Below, in pieces: positions 1-8,157 of a stretch of 58,589 nucleotides of DNA; positions within the stretch are counted from its first letter, which is position 1; each line of letters opens with the position of its first letter. Position numbers and translations under genes: made by a program. The notes below the pieces were generated by a model, which saw nothing but the letters and a program-made list of their open reading frames with translations, ran no database searches and had not been told where the DNA came from. The stretch is from the NCBI GenBank assembly GCA_019454765.1, contig JACFNR010000004.1, positions 21,191 through 79,779 of the forward strand, in the 5' to 3' direction. Source of the DNA: Trueperaceae bacterium. GTDB taxonomy: Bacteria; Deinococcota; Deinococci; Deinococcales; Trueperaceae.

Positions 1-57
1 GTTGTCATCGGTTACGGCGAACCCGAGAAGGTAGTTCTTGACCCCGATCTCAAGTAG
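1..57 (+). CDS. C-terminal fragment of an unidentified protein, cut by the window edge
   Basis: The first frame of the plus strand is open from base 1 and ends at TAG (55-57). It would encode the last 18 residues of a protein (VVIGYGEPEKVVLDPDLK). The composition is protein-like, but the fragment is too short to assign to a family. Nothing else suggests a gene between here and the end of the next gene at 180. It may be chance. Confidence 0.25.
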   Translation, partial: VVIGYGEPEKVVLDPDLK

Positions 58-179
58 AGCGAGAAGGTCGCTCGGACCACGCCATGGAGCCCGAACTAGC
101 TATCGCGGCTTCGGTCGAGACCTTGCGTATCGCGATCGGGTAGATGTCTGCCGGGAGGCTCTGGCCGCGCGGGTAGCGG

Positions 180-1349
180 TCACCGTTCGCCCCACACCAC
201 CCGCGCCAACTCCCGCCACGGCGTGACGCGCACACCGAGCCGGTCCTGGCTCGCGTCGCCGCCGTACACGAGGTACCGCTCCCAATCGTTCTCCGGTAGT
301 CCGGTCAGGTGCCGCATGAACTCCGCCTGCACCGTCTGACCGGCCTTGGCCTCAACGGCGATGCCCCGTGGGTGCCCTGGGATCAGCACGTCGATCTCGG
401 CGCCGCGGACCTCGCGGTAGTGGTGGAGGTCGGCGGTGAGGCCGCGGTTCAGGTGCCACTTGAGCAGTTCTCCCGCCACGAAGGTCTCGAAGATCGCGCC
501 CCGCAGCGGGTGGTTGGTCAGCTGGGCGGGGTCGGAGATCCCGAGCAGGGCGCAGGCCAGGCCGGTGTCGACGAAGTGCAGCTTGGGGCGCTTGACGAGT
601 CGCTTGGTCACGTTCGGGTGCCAGGCGGGGAGCTGGAAGACGAGGTGGCTCGCCTCGAGCACGCCCAGCCAGGCGCGCGCGGTGTTGTGTGACACGCCGG
701 CGTCGGCGCCCAGTTGGCTGAGGTTCACCTCCTGCGCCGTGCGGCCGGCGCTGAGACGCACGAGGCGGGTGAACGCGCTGAGGTCGCTTACCTGCGTGAG
801 CTGACGGACGTCGCGCTGCACGTAGGTCGTGATGTAGTCCTGCAGCCACCGGTAGTGAGGTATCCCGGCCACCAGCGGCCGGGGGTAACCGCCCTGGACC
901 AGGACCTCGTCCAGCGAAGCGTGGCGGGGTCGCGCAGCGAACCGCTCCTCGAGGGAGAAGGGGAGCAGCACGAGCATCGCCGTCCGGCCGGCCAACGACT
1001 GGCTGACCGTCGTGGTGAGGTTCAGGTTCTCCGAGCCCGAGATGATGAAGCGCCCCGGCGTGGGGTCCTCGTCGACCAGTTCTTGCAGGTAGCTGAACAG
1101 CTCCGGCACGCGTTGTGCCTCGTCGAAGATCGCACCGGCCGCGTGCTGGCTCAAGAAGCCGCGGGGATCGGAGGTGGCGAACTCCCGGTTGTCGAGGGGT
1201 TCGAGGGAGACGTACGCGTGCTCCGGGAACGTGGCTCGGCACAGCGTCGTCTTGCCGGATTGGCGCGGCCCGGTGACCGTGACGACCGGGTACTGCGCCG
1301 CGGAGGCCAGGAGGGGCCCAGCGAGCGTCCGCGGGACGAACTCGGCCAT
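180..1349 (-). CDS. AAA-type ATPase with C-terminal DUF4143 (PD-(D/E)XK-like) domain
   Basis: This 389-residue protein belongs to the AAA_14/DUF4143 ATPase family, common stand-alone proteins of unknown role that are often mobile or found in accessory regions. The N-terminus has a Walker A motif GPRQSGKTT (about residues 27-35) and a Walker B-like AIFDEAQ. The C-terminal part carries GAEIDVLIPG followed by AVEAKAG, the D...ExK pattern of the nuclease-fold DUF4143 domain. The start is fixed by a promoter whose -10 box ends six bases before the ATG, so the transcript is probably leaderless and separate from the permease operon upstream. The family assignment is firm; the cellular role is unknown. 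Confidence 0.85.
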   Translation of the reverse strand: MAEFVPRTLAGPLLASAAQYPVVTVTGPRQSGKTTLCRATFPEHAYVSLEPLDNREFATSDPRGFLSQHAAGAIFDEAQRVPELFSYLQELVDEDPTPGRFIISGSENLNLTTTVSQSLAGRTAMLVLLPFSLEERFAARPRHASLDEVLVQGGYPRPLVAGIPHYRWLQDYITTYVQRDVRQLTQVSDLSAFTRLVRLSAGRTAQEVNLSQLGADAGVSHNTARAWLGVLEASHLVFQLPAWHPNVTKRLVKRPKLHFVDTGLACALLGISDPAQLTNHPLRGAIFETFVAGELLKWHLNRGLTADLHHYREVRGAEIDVLIPGHPRGIAVEAKAGQTVQAEFMRHLTGLPENDWERYLVYGGDASQDRLGVRVTPWRELARVVWGER

Positions 1350-1355
1350 GCACCG

Positions 1356-1384
1356 ATTGTAAATCAGATTGACAGATGGTGCAA
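1356..1384 (-). promoter_or_regulatory. Sigma70-type promoter of the DUF4143 ATPase gene, leaderless
   Basis: On the minus strand there is TTGCAC (1384-1379), a 17-base spacer and TACAAT (1361-1356). The expected start of transcription falls on or next to the A of the ATG at 1349. This is the leaderless arrangement known to be frequent in Deinococcus. Confidence 0.7.
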
Positions 1385-1413
1385 ACCGGCGAGTCGCCGT
1401 GTCGTCACCGGCA

Positions 1414-2256
1414 TCATCTCGTCCGCGGATCGAACGCGTCCCTCAGCCAGTTCCCGAGGAATATCAGGCTGAGCGACAAGAGGGTGATGGCCACCCCCGG
1501 GAAGGTCGCCAGCCACCAGGCGGTCGACACGTACTGCTGACCCTGCGAGAGGAGTTGGCCCCACGTGAGGGTGGGGGGTTGCACGCCGAAGCCGAGGTAG
1601 CTGAGGGTCGACTCGATGATTATCGTCGAGGACGCCTTGAGGGTGCCGAGCGCGATGACGCTGCCCATGATGTTGGGCAGCACGTGGCGGACGGCGGTGA
1701 CGCCCTCGCGTTGGCCGAGCGCGCGCGACGCCTCGATGTACTCGCGGTTGCCGATGGAGAGCACCTCGCTGCGGATGATGCGCGCGGTGGTCGTCCAGCC
1801 GAGGAGGCCGATGACGGCGATCAGGAGCGGCAGGCTGGGGCCGGCGAGCGCCATGATCGTCAGGTAGAGGATGTAGTTGGGCACGGAGACGATGATGTCG
1901 ACGAGGCGCATGATGGCCGTGTCCCACGCGCCCCTGAAGAAGCCCGACACCACGCCGAGGGCGACGCCCACGAGCATCGCCAGGCTCGTGGCGGCGAAGG
2001 CGACGAGGACGGCCACGCGGCTGCCGTAGAGCACGCGCGACGCGAGGTCGCGACCGAGCTGGTCGGTGCCCAGGGGGTACGCGCGGCTGCCTCCTTCCAG
2101 CCAGAAGGGCGGCAGGAGCCGCGCCCGCAGGTTCTGCTGCAGCGGGTCGTGAGGCGCGAGCACGGGCGCCAGCAGGGCCATGAGCAGGAACGCGAGCAGG
2201 ATGATCATGCCCGTCACGGCCAGCGGGTTGCGGTGGATGCCGCGGAGCTGCCTCAC
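1414..2256 (-). CDS. Peptide ABC transporter permease, DppC/OppC type
   Basis: A 280-residue inner-membrane permease of a family-5 (peptide/nickel/opine) importer. It has one N-terminal membrane helix followed by the OppC_N segment (PLGTDQLGRDLASRVLYGSR) and the BPD_transp_1 domain. The EAA loop that docks the ATPase is EASRALGQREGVTAVRHVLPN. The start overlaps the stop of the DppB-type gene by four bases, indicating translational coupling. It is the last gene of the operon that starts with the M29-like peptidases; no ATPase gene follows. The substrate is inferred to be a peptide from the neighbouring peptidases. Confidence 0.93.
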   Translation of the reverse strand: MRQLRGIHRNPLAVTGMIILLAFLLMALLAPVLAPHDPLQQNLRARLLPPFWLEGGSRAYPLGTDQLGRDLASRVLYGSRVAVLVAFAATSLAMLVGVALGVVSGFFRGAWDTAIMRLVDIIVSVPNYILYLTIMALAGPSLPLLIAVIGLLGWTTTARIIRSEVLSIGNREYIEASRALGQREGVTAVRHVLPNIMGSVIALGTLKASSTIIIESTLSYLGFGVQPPTLTWGQLLSQGQQYVSTAWWLATFPGVAITLLSLSLIFLGNWLRDAFDPRTR

Positions 2257-3191
2257 TGGTAGCGGATCCTCGGGTCGATGATGGTGTAGAGCAGGTCGAC
2301 GACCAGGTTGGCGAAGATGACGAGGACGGCGGAGAAGATGACCACGGCCTGGATGAGCGCCATGTCGCGCCCGCCGAGGCCGTTGATGAACAGGAGGCCC
2401 ATGCCCGGCCAGGCGAAGATGCGCTCCACCACGACCGAGCCGCCCAGGAGGCTGGGGACGGCGAGGCCGAGGAGGGTCACGTAACCCAGCGCCGCGTTGC
2501 GCAGCGCGTGCTTGAGCAAGACGGTGCGGCGCGCCAGGCCCTTGGCGTGCGCGGTGCGCACGTAGTCCTGCTGCAGGGCCTCGATGAGGCCCGAGCGCAT
2601 GAGGCGCGTCTGGAGGGCGGCCATGGAGGTGCCCAGGGTGAGGGCGGGCAGGACGAGGTTGCGCCAGCTGCCGCTGCCCGACACGGGCAGCCAGCCGAGC
2701 CGCACGCTGAACAGCAGGATGAGCATCACGCCGAGCCAGAAGTTGGGCATGGCGTCGCCGATCACGGAGTAGACGTTCACGACGGTGTCGGGCAGCTTGT
2801 TGCGCTTGACGGCGGCGAGGATGCCGCCAGGCAACGAGATCAGCACGGCGACGAGCAGGGCGGCGGCGGCCAGCGTGGCCGTGGCAGGCAGGCGCTCGAG
2901 CAGCAACGCCAGGGCGGGGCGGTTCTGGTAGATGAACGACTGGCCGAAGTCGCCCCTGGCGACGTTGCCCAGGAAGACGAGGTACTGGACGGGCAGGGGG
3001 CTGTCGAGGCCGAGGTGCCGCCTGATGGCGGCCTCCTGCTCGGGGGTGATGACGGCGCTATCGGCGGCGTCGCTCCCCAGGTAGGCGGCGATGGGGTCGC
3101 CCGACAGGCGCAGCGTCACGAAGACGAGGAGGGTGATCCCCACGAGCGTGGGGATCACCTGCAGGAGCCGCCTGAGGACGTAACCGGTCAT
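2253..3191 (-). CDS. Peptide ABC transporter permease, DppB/OppB type
   Basis: A 312-residue membrane permease with the N-terminal helix typical of DppB (YVLRRLLQVIPTLVGITLLVF), a large periplasmic loop and six predicted membrane segments. The EAA loop reads DYVRTAHAKGLARRTVLLKHALRN, and the C-terminal end DLLYTIIDPRIRY is characteristic of the family. It pairs with the DppC-type protein downstream (four-base overlap) and lies 16 bases after the binding-protein gene. It forms half of the translocation channel of this importer. Confidence 0.93.
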   Translation of the reverse strand: MTGYVLRRLLQVIPTLVGITLLVFVTLRLSGDPIAAYLGSDAADSAVITPEQEAAIRRHLGLDSPLPVQYLVFLGNVARGDFGQSFIYQNRPALALLLERLPATATLAAAALLVAVLISLPGGILAAVKRNKLPDTVVNVYSVIGDAMPNFWLGVMLILLFSVRLGWLPVSGSGSWRNLVLPALTLGTSMAALQTRLMRSGLIEALQQDYVRTAHAKGLARRTVLLKHALRNAALGYVTLLGLAVPSLLGGSVVVERIFAWPGMGLLFINGLGGRDMALIQAVVIFSAVLVIFANLVVDLLYTIIDPRIRYQ

Positions 3192-3207
3192 CGCTTGCCT
3201 GGGCCGC

Positions 3208-4710
3208 CTACTGGGCCGGGGTGGTCTCCGCCAGCACGATCAGCGAGTCGGCGCGCGGCGTGAACGAGACGCGGTTGCTGACCCCGACGAAGGAGGCGTT
3301 GCTGTAGAGGTAGTACTGGGGGCGCTGCTCGAGGAGGATCTCGGTCGCCTGGCGCAGCAGCTCGGCGCGCTTGGCGTCGTCGAACTCCTCGTTGGCGGCC
3401 TCGACGAGGCGGGTGTACTCCTCGTCGCACCAGTGGCTGCGCTTGGCGTGCACGCCGTTGGGGCAGGTGAGGTCGACGAGGGAGTTGCCGTAGTCGAACG
3501 ACGAGTCGCTCGAGGCGCCGAACGCGACGTTGGTGAAGTCGCCGGGCTGCCAGTAGCGGCTGTTCCACACGCTGCTCTCGAACAGCTCGATGCTGGTGTT
3601 CACGCCGACGTCCGCGAGCATGGCGGCCACCAGGTCGGCGAGGTCGGCGTGGCTCGTGTTGCCCATGAGGGTGAGGGTCAGCGCGCCGTCCGCGTAGCCG
3701 GCCTCGCCCAAGAGGCGGCGGGCCTCCGCCGGGTCGTAGAGGTAGGCGTCGTAGTACTCGAGCGGCGAGAACGACGTCTCGGGCGACACGCGGGCGCGCA
3801 CCGGCACCCCGGCGCCGTCGGTGAGGATCTCGGCGAGGAGCGCGTCGTCGACGGCGTAGTCGACGGCGGCCCGCACGAGCGGGTCGGCGGTCGGCTGCCC
3901 GGTGGAGACGTTGAAGGTGATGTACTGCGTGCTGTTGCCGCCCACGTGCTCGACGCGCGCGCCGCTGGCGCCCTGGATGCGGCCGACCTCGGCCACCTTG
4001 ACGTTGGTCACGATGTCGACGCCGCCCGTGAGGAGCTCGCTGACGGCAGTGGAGTTCTCGGGGATCACGCGGAAGACGGCGCGGTCGAAGGCGGCGCGCC
4101 CGCCCCAGTAGTCGGCGAACGCCTCGAGGACGAGCCTGTCGTCGGTGCGGTACTCGACGAAGCGGTAGGGGCCGGTGCCGATGGGGGCGAGGGCGGCCTG
4201 CTCGACGCCGACGGCCTCGTAGTAGTGCCGGGGGATCACGCTGGCGCCGTTGCGGCTGAGGGCGCTGAGGAAGGTGGGGTCGGGTCCGTCGGTGTGGAAC
4301 ACGACCTCGTGGTCGTTCACGACCTCGACGTCGGTGATGTTCTTGTAGTACGAGTGGCGCACCAGGAGCTCGTCCTTGGCCACGCGCTCGAACGTGAACT
4401 CGACGTCGGCGGCCGTGAACGGCGTGCCGTCGTGCCACTTGACGCCCTCGCGCAGCTGAACGCGCCAGGCGCTGCCGCCCACCGGCTCCCACGCCGTGGC
4501 GAGGGCCGGCTGGAAGGCGCCGGTGGCGTCCTTGAAGATGAGGTAGTCGAACAGGTTGATGTAGATGCCGGAGGCCACGGCGCGGTTGTTGTTCTGCGGG
4601 TCGAACCCCGGCGGGCCCTCGGGCACCGCGATCGTCACGGTGCTCTGGGCAGCGGCCAGGGCCAGGCCCATCAGCAGGGCCGTCGTCGTCAACAGGGTGC
4701 GGAATCTCAT
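3208..4710 (-). CDS. Peptide ABC transporter substrate-binding protein (SBP family 5)
   Basis: A 500-residue extracytoplasmic solute-binding protein. I chose the ATG at 4710 because it begins a classic signal peptide (MRFRTLLTTTALLMGLALAAAQ) and has GGGAG a few bases upstream; the longer open frame encodes an arginine-rich stretch and is not credible. Family-5 hallmarks include the LREGVKWHDGTPFTAADVEF segment, GTGPYRFVEY and the YDPAEARRLLGEAGY motif. There is no lipobox, so it is probably secreted or periplasmic. It lies between two M29-like metallopeptidases and DppB/C permeases, so it probably captures a peptide or amide that the peptidases process. Confidence 0.94.
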   Translation of the reverse strand: MRFRTLLTTTALLMGLALAAAQSTVTIAVPEGPPGFDPQNNNRAVASGIYINLFDYLIFKDATGAFQPALATAWEPVGGSAWRVQLREGVKWHDGTPFTAADVEFTFERVAKDELLVRHSYYKNITDVEVVNDHEVVFHTDGPDPTFLSALSRNGASVIPRHYYEAVGVEQAALAPIGTGPYRFVEYRTDDRLVLEAFADYWGGRAAFDRAVFRVIPENSTAVSELLTGGVDIVTNVKVAEVGRIQGASGARVEHVGGNSTQYITFNVSTGQPTADPLVRAAVDYAVDDALLAEILTDGAGVPVRARVSPETSFSPLEYYDAYLYDPAEARRLLGEAGYADGALTLTLMGNTSHADLADLVAAMLADVGVNTSIELFESSVWNSRYWQPGDFTNVAFGASSDSSFDYGNSLVDLTCPNGVHAKRSHWCDEEYTRLVEAANEEFDDAKRAELLRQATEILLEQRPQYYLYSNASFVGVSNRVSFTPRADSLIVLAETTPAQ

Positions 4711-4769
4711 GGTGCTTCTCCCGTAGCTTCGTTCCACGTCACGGCTGCTTCGCTTCCGCCGGCGCGCCG

Positions 4770-5783
4770 TCAAGCGCCGACGAAGACCCCGTTCTCCGCG
4801 AAGATCTCGCCGTCGAGCGAGATCCGCCCCCCGCCACGTAGGTCCTTGATGAGGTCCCAATGGAGGGCGCTGTCGTTCAGCCCCCCGGTCTGTGGGTAGC
4901 TCTTGCCGAGCGCCAGGTGCACGGTGCCGGCCGTCTTCTCGTCGAAGAGGGTGGCGCCGAGGAAGCGCGTCATGCGTTCGTTGCCGCCGATGCCGAGCTC
5001 GCCGACCACGCGCGCGCCCGCGTCGACGGCCAACCGGCGCGTCAGCGTGGCCTCGCCCTCGACGGCGGTGGCCCGCTCGAGCCGACCGCGGTCGAACTCG
5101 AGCGTCACGCCCGCGACGCGCTCCGGGAAGTTGTAGCTGGGCACGTCGAAGCGGATGACGCCGTGCGCCGACGTCTCGACCGGGCTCGTGTACATCTCGC
5201 CGCTGGGAACGTTGCGGCGACCGTAGCTGTTCACCCAGCCGCGCCCGGCCGTGCTCAGGGTGAGGTCGGTGCCGTCGCCCTCGATCCGCACCGTCCGGGC
5301 CGCGCGCAGCCGCGCGAGCAGCGCCTCCTGGCGGTCGCGCAGCGCGTGGAAGCCGACCACCGGGTCGGGGTCGTCCAAGTGGAGGAGGCCCGCGTAGTAG
5401 TCGGCGAGCTGCGCCTCCGACATGCCGGCGCGAGCCGCGAGCGCCACGTCGGGCAGGTAGGTGGAGGTCTTGCGGAGCGTCATGCGCAACTGGCGCACGG
5501 TGGCGCTCGGCTCCGGCCGGTCGGCCGGCGCGGCCGCCACGGTGCGGAGGCTGACGTAGCCCGTGAGGCGGCGCCAGAGCGCCTCGTCGGTCGCGGCCCC
5601 TCGCGGGTCGTCCAGGTCGACGAGCAGCGCCTCCGCTCCGCGCGCGCCGAGCGCCTCGGCGACCGACCGGCCCACCGCGGCGGTCGCCGCCACGACCTCC
5701 ACCAGCACCAGGTCGCCGGCGGCGGCCTCCTGGCAGAAGCCGGCGACGAGGTTCGCGAAGGCGGCGCGGCGTTCCGGGGTCAT
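4770..5783 (-). CDS. M29-family (AmpS/PepS-like) aminopeptidase
   Basis: A 337-residue cytosolic metallopeptidase-like protein. The C-terminal half has M29 landmarks: YTSPVE (metal-binding glutamate region), GELGIGGN, TVHLALGKSYPQ and NDSALHWDLI, which supply the histidine and aspartate ligands. It is shorter than typical AmpS (about 410 residues), mainly through a reduced N-terminal domain. The ATG at 5783 shares one base with the TGA of the preceding gene (TGATG), so the pair is translationally coupled. It probably releases amino acids from peptides brought in by the co-transcribed ABC importer. Confidence 0.85.
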   Translation of the reverse strand: MTPERRAAFANLVAGFCQEAAAGDLVLVEVVAATAAVGRSVAEALGARGAEALLVDLDDPRGAATDEALWRRLTGYVSLRTVAAAPADRPEPSATVRQLRMTLRKTSTYLPDVALAARAGMSEAQLADYYAGLLHLDDPDPVVGFHALRDRQEALLARLRAARTVRIEGDGTDLTLSTAGRGWVNSYGRRNVPSGEMYTSPVETSAHGVIRFDVPSYNFPERVAGVTLEFDRGRLERATAVEGEATLTRRLAVDAGARVVGELGIGGNERMTRFLGATLFDEKTAGTVHLALGKSYPQTGGLNDSALHWDLIKDLRGGGRISLDGEIFAENGVFVGA

Positions 5784-6754
5784 CAGACGTCGAGCCTCCC
5801 GGCGTCCATGACGACGCGGCCGTCCACCGTGATGGTTGGGTCGTGCAGCACGAAGTCGTAGTGGCACTTGGCCTTCACGTCGCCGCCGAGGGTGTAGCTG
5901 CTGCCGATGCCGAAATGGCAGGTGGTCGCCACGCCCTCGTCGTCGAGCATGCGGCCCGTGAGGCGGCAGCTCGGGTTCATGCCGATGCCCAACTCGGCGA
6001 GGTGGTAGACGTTCGGGTCGGCCAGGGCCTCCCAGGCGGCCCGCACGGTGTCGGCGGCGGCGCCACCCTCGATGCTGACGACGCGGCCTTCCTCCACCGT
6101 GAGCGTGACGGGTTCCGTCAGGAGCCCGATGCCGAGGTAGGGGATGCTGGCGTCGCACACGATGACGCCGCTGCCCGTGACGGGGGAGACCGGCGCCTCG
6201 ATGTCGGGGATGGGGTGGAACGTGCCCGGCCGCACCACGCCGGTCTTGGCGTGGGGGGTGCCGAGGCGACCGCGGATGTCGAGGGTCATGTCGGTGCCGG
6301 CCGCGCTCGTCACCCGGACGGTGGAGCCCTCGTCCCAGACGCGCGCCATGCGCATGACCTGCGGTTCGATGGCGCGGAAGTCGGCCTCGATGCCGCCGCC
6401 TTCCAGCATCTCGGGCACCCACTGGGTGAGCGCGGCCACCCGGGCGCCGGCGGCGCAGGCCGCCTTGGTGGCCTCGGTGTGCGTGAGCGACACCTGCACG
6501 GCCGTGAAGATCACGTCGGACGCGAGCATGGCGGCCGCCACGGGCGGCGCGGCCTCGCCGGAGTCGGTCTTGGCGCTGTCGGTGAGCAGCACCGTGGCCA
6601 CAGCGCCGACCTCGCGCAGCGCCTGGGCGAGCGCCCTGCCGATGAGGGGGTCCGTGGCCGTGTCGATGACCACCAGGCCCTGCTCGCCCGCCTTCACGTC
6701 GGTGCAATGCGAGACGAGCCGGCGCGCGCCGTACATGTACTTCTCTTCGACCAT
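5783..6754 (-). CDS. M29/NicX-like metalloenzyme (leucyl aminopeptidase family)
   Basis: This 323-residue protein resembles the M29 peptidase/2,5-dihydroxypyridine 5,6-dioxygenase (NicX) superfamily. Visible landmarks are TFHPIPDIEAPVSPVTGSG, HLAELGIGMNPSC, CHFGIGSSY and CHYDFVLHDP, with conserved His/Asp near the C-terminus. The ATG at 6754 is preferred because GGGAG lies eight bases upstream; an upstream GTG (6769) has no spaced Shine-Dalgarno. It is the first gene of the five-gene operon and is divergent from the HTH-citrate-synthase regulator. Peptidase and ring-opening dioxygenase functions cannot be told apart from sequence alone; the peptide-transport context favours a hydrolase. Confidence 0.78.
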   Translation of the reverse strand: MVEEKYMYGARRLVSHCTDVKAGEQGLVVIDTATDPLIGRALAQALREVGAVATVLLTDSAKTDSGEAAPPVAAAMLASDVIFTAVQVSLTHTEATKAACAAGARVAALTQWVPEMLEGGGIEADFRAIEPQVMRMARVWDEGSTVRVTSAAGTDMTLDIRGRLGTPHAKTGVVRPGTFHPIPDIEAPVSPVTGSGVIVCDASIPYLGIGLLTEPVTLTVEEGRVVSIEGGAAADTVRAAWEALADPNVYHLAELGIGMNPSCRLTGRMLDDEGVATTCHFGIGSSYTLGGDVKAKCHYDFVLHDPTITVDGRVVMDAGRLDV

Positions 6755-6784
6755 GGTGGATGCTCCCACCTTGGCATCAACGTT

Positions 6785-6820
6785 GTCAATCTTGATTGAC
6801 TGTCAAGATGTTGCTAGCCT
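6785..6820 (+). promoter_or_regulatory. Palindromic operator overlapping the regulator's promoter
   Basis: GTCAATCTTGATTGAC (6785-6800) is a perfect inverted repeat with 7-base arms and a 2-base centre, in the 76-base gap between divergent genes. A plus-strand promoter can be read as TTGATT (6792-6797), a 17-base spacer and TAGCCT (6815-6820), ten bases before the ATG at 6831. The operator would therefore cover the -35 box. A minus-strand TTGACA (6806-6801) faces the peptidase operon, but its -10 box is unclear. The regulator divergently encoded here is the natural ligand of this site (inference). Confidence 0.6.
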
Positions 6821-6830
6821 GGTCGTCACC

Positions 6831-8051
6831 ATGGCCGAGACCTCGAGCGACTACATGACAGCCACTGAGGCCGCCGACTTCCTCGGCGTGTCGAAGGCGA
6901 CGCTCTACTCCTACGTCAGCCGCGGCATGCTCGCCTCGCTGGAGCTCGAGCCAGGCGCCCGCCACCGCAGCTACCGCAGGGCGGACCTCGCCGCCCTCAA
7001 GCACCGCAGCACCTTCAGGAAGAACCCCGACCTCGCCGCCACCGAGGTGATCGAGTTCGGCACGCCCATCCTCGCCACGGCCATCTCGCAGATCACCGAG
7101 GCGGAGCACTCGTACCGCGGCGTCAGCTCGCGCGAGCTGGCAAGGCTCTACTCGTTCGAGCAGGTGGCGGAGTACCTGTGGACGGGCGAGCCCGCGGCCG
7201 CGCCCAACGGCGCGCCGCTGCCCCCACCCAGGGACGTGTGGCGCCGGCCCATCGACCCCGGGTTCGGCGGCAGGCCGCGCGTCGCCCTCAGCCCCGTAGA
7301 GCGGCTGCAGGCCGTGCTCCCCCTCATGGAGAAGGACGACCTGCACGCCTACGGGGTCAAGCCGGCGGTCCTGTTGCCCGCCGCCGCGCGCATCGTGCTG
7401 CAGCTGGCCGCGTTCGCCAGCGGCACCCGCTACGGCGGCTCGCTGGCCGGCACGCTGGCGGATGCCTGGGGCGCGGACGCCGCCAAGCTGGACGCCCTCC
7501 TCGTACTGGTCGCAGATCACGAGCTGAACATCGCGACCTTCACGGCCCGCTGCGCCGCCAGCGCCGGCGCCAGCATCTACCAGGCCGTCCTCGCGGGCCT
7601 GGCGGCGCTGCAGGGGTACAAGCACCTGTACGGGCAGGTGGCCGAGGCACGGGCGTTCTTCGCCGAGGTGGTCGCCGAGGGCGGTCCGGCGCCCGTCGTG
7701 AGGCGTTACCTGCGCCAGCGCGGCGTGGTGCCCGGCTTCCACAACCCGTACCGGCGGCTCTACGCGGGCAACGACCCGCGGGTGGCGGCGCTGGTCGAGC
7801 TCCTCGCCGACTCGCCCCGCTACCCGCTCCTCCGCGAGACCCTAGACGTGGCGGAGGCCGCGACCGGCGAGCACCCGCGCGTCGACTTCGCCCTCGCCGT
7901 CGCGGAGCCGCTCCTCGAGCTGCCGGAGGACGCCATCTTCAGCCTCATCGCCCTGGGGCGCACGGCCGGCATGATCGCGCACGTGTTCGAGCAGTACGCC
8001 TCCGAGCGCGTCATCCGGCCGCGCGCGCGCTACGTGCCGCGCGTGGGGTGA
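6831..8051 (+). CDS. HTH-citrate synthase fusion, putative metabolite-sensing transcription regulator
   Basis: A 406-residue protein. Residues 8-58 form a MerR/excisionase-like helix-turn-helix (TATEAADFLGVSKATLYSYVSRG followed by a RSYRRADL wing). Residues about 70-400 are a citrate-synthase domain. The three catalytic residues of citrate synthase are all present: His230 in ADHELN, His304 in GFHNPYRRLYAGNDPR, and Asp352 in RVDFALA. The architecture is known in databases as a citrate synthase family protein with an HTH, but its regulatory role is poorly defined. The gene is divergent from the peptidase/peptide-transport operon and has a palindrome in its promoter, so I infer it controls that operon in response to an acyl-CoA or keto acid. 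Confidence 0.85.
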   Translation: MAETSSDYMTATEAADFLGVSKATLYSYVSRGMLASLELEPGARHRSYRRADLAALKHRSTFRKNPDLAATEVIEFGTPILATAISQITEAEHSYRGVSSRELARLYSFEQVAEYLWTGEPAAAPNGAPLPPPRDVWRRPIDPGFGGRPRVALSPVERLQAVLPLMEKDDLHAYGVKPAVLLPAAARIVLQLAAFASGTRYGGSLAGTLADAWGADAAKLDALLVLVADHELNIATFTARCAASAGASIYQAVLAGLAALQGYKHLYGQVAEARAFFAEVVAEGGPAPVVRRYLRQRGVVPGFHNPYRRLYAGNDPRVAALVELLADSPRYPLLRETLDVAEAATGEHPRVDFALAVAEPLLELPEDAIFSLIALGRTAGMIAHVFEQYASERVIRPRARYVPRVG

Positions 8052-8157
8052 GGGCGGCGGGCCCGCGCTGGCGTCACCACGGCCGCGCTCGTGCCATCTA
8101 TACTCCGCTCAGCATGCCGAGGCCGACGGTTCCCCGCGCCCCCGAGCGGAGCACGCG

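Noticed and set aside
3433-4899. Long open frame (488 codons) on the plus strand opposite the binding-protein gene
   Set aside because: It is antisense to a clear gene, has biased Val/Gly/Arg/Glu composition typical of high-GC shadows, and shows no motif.
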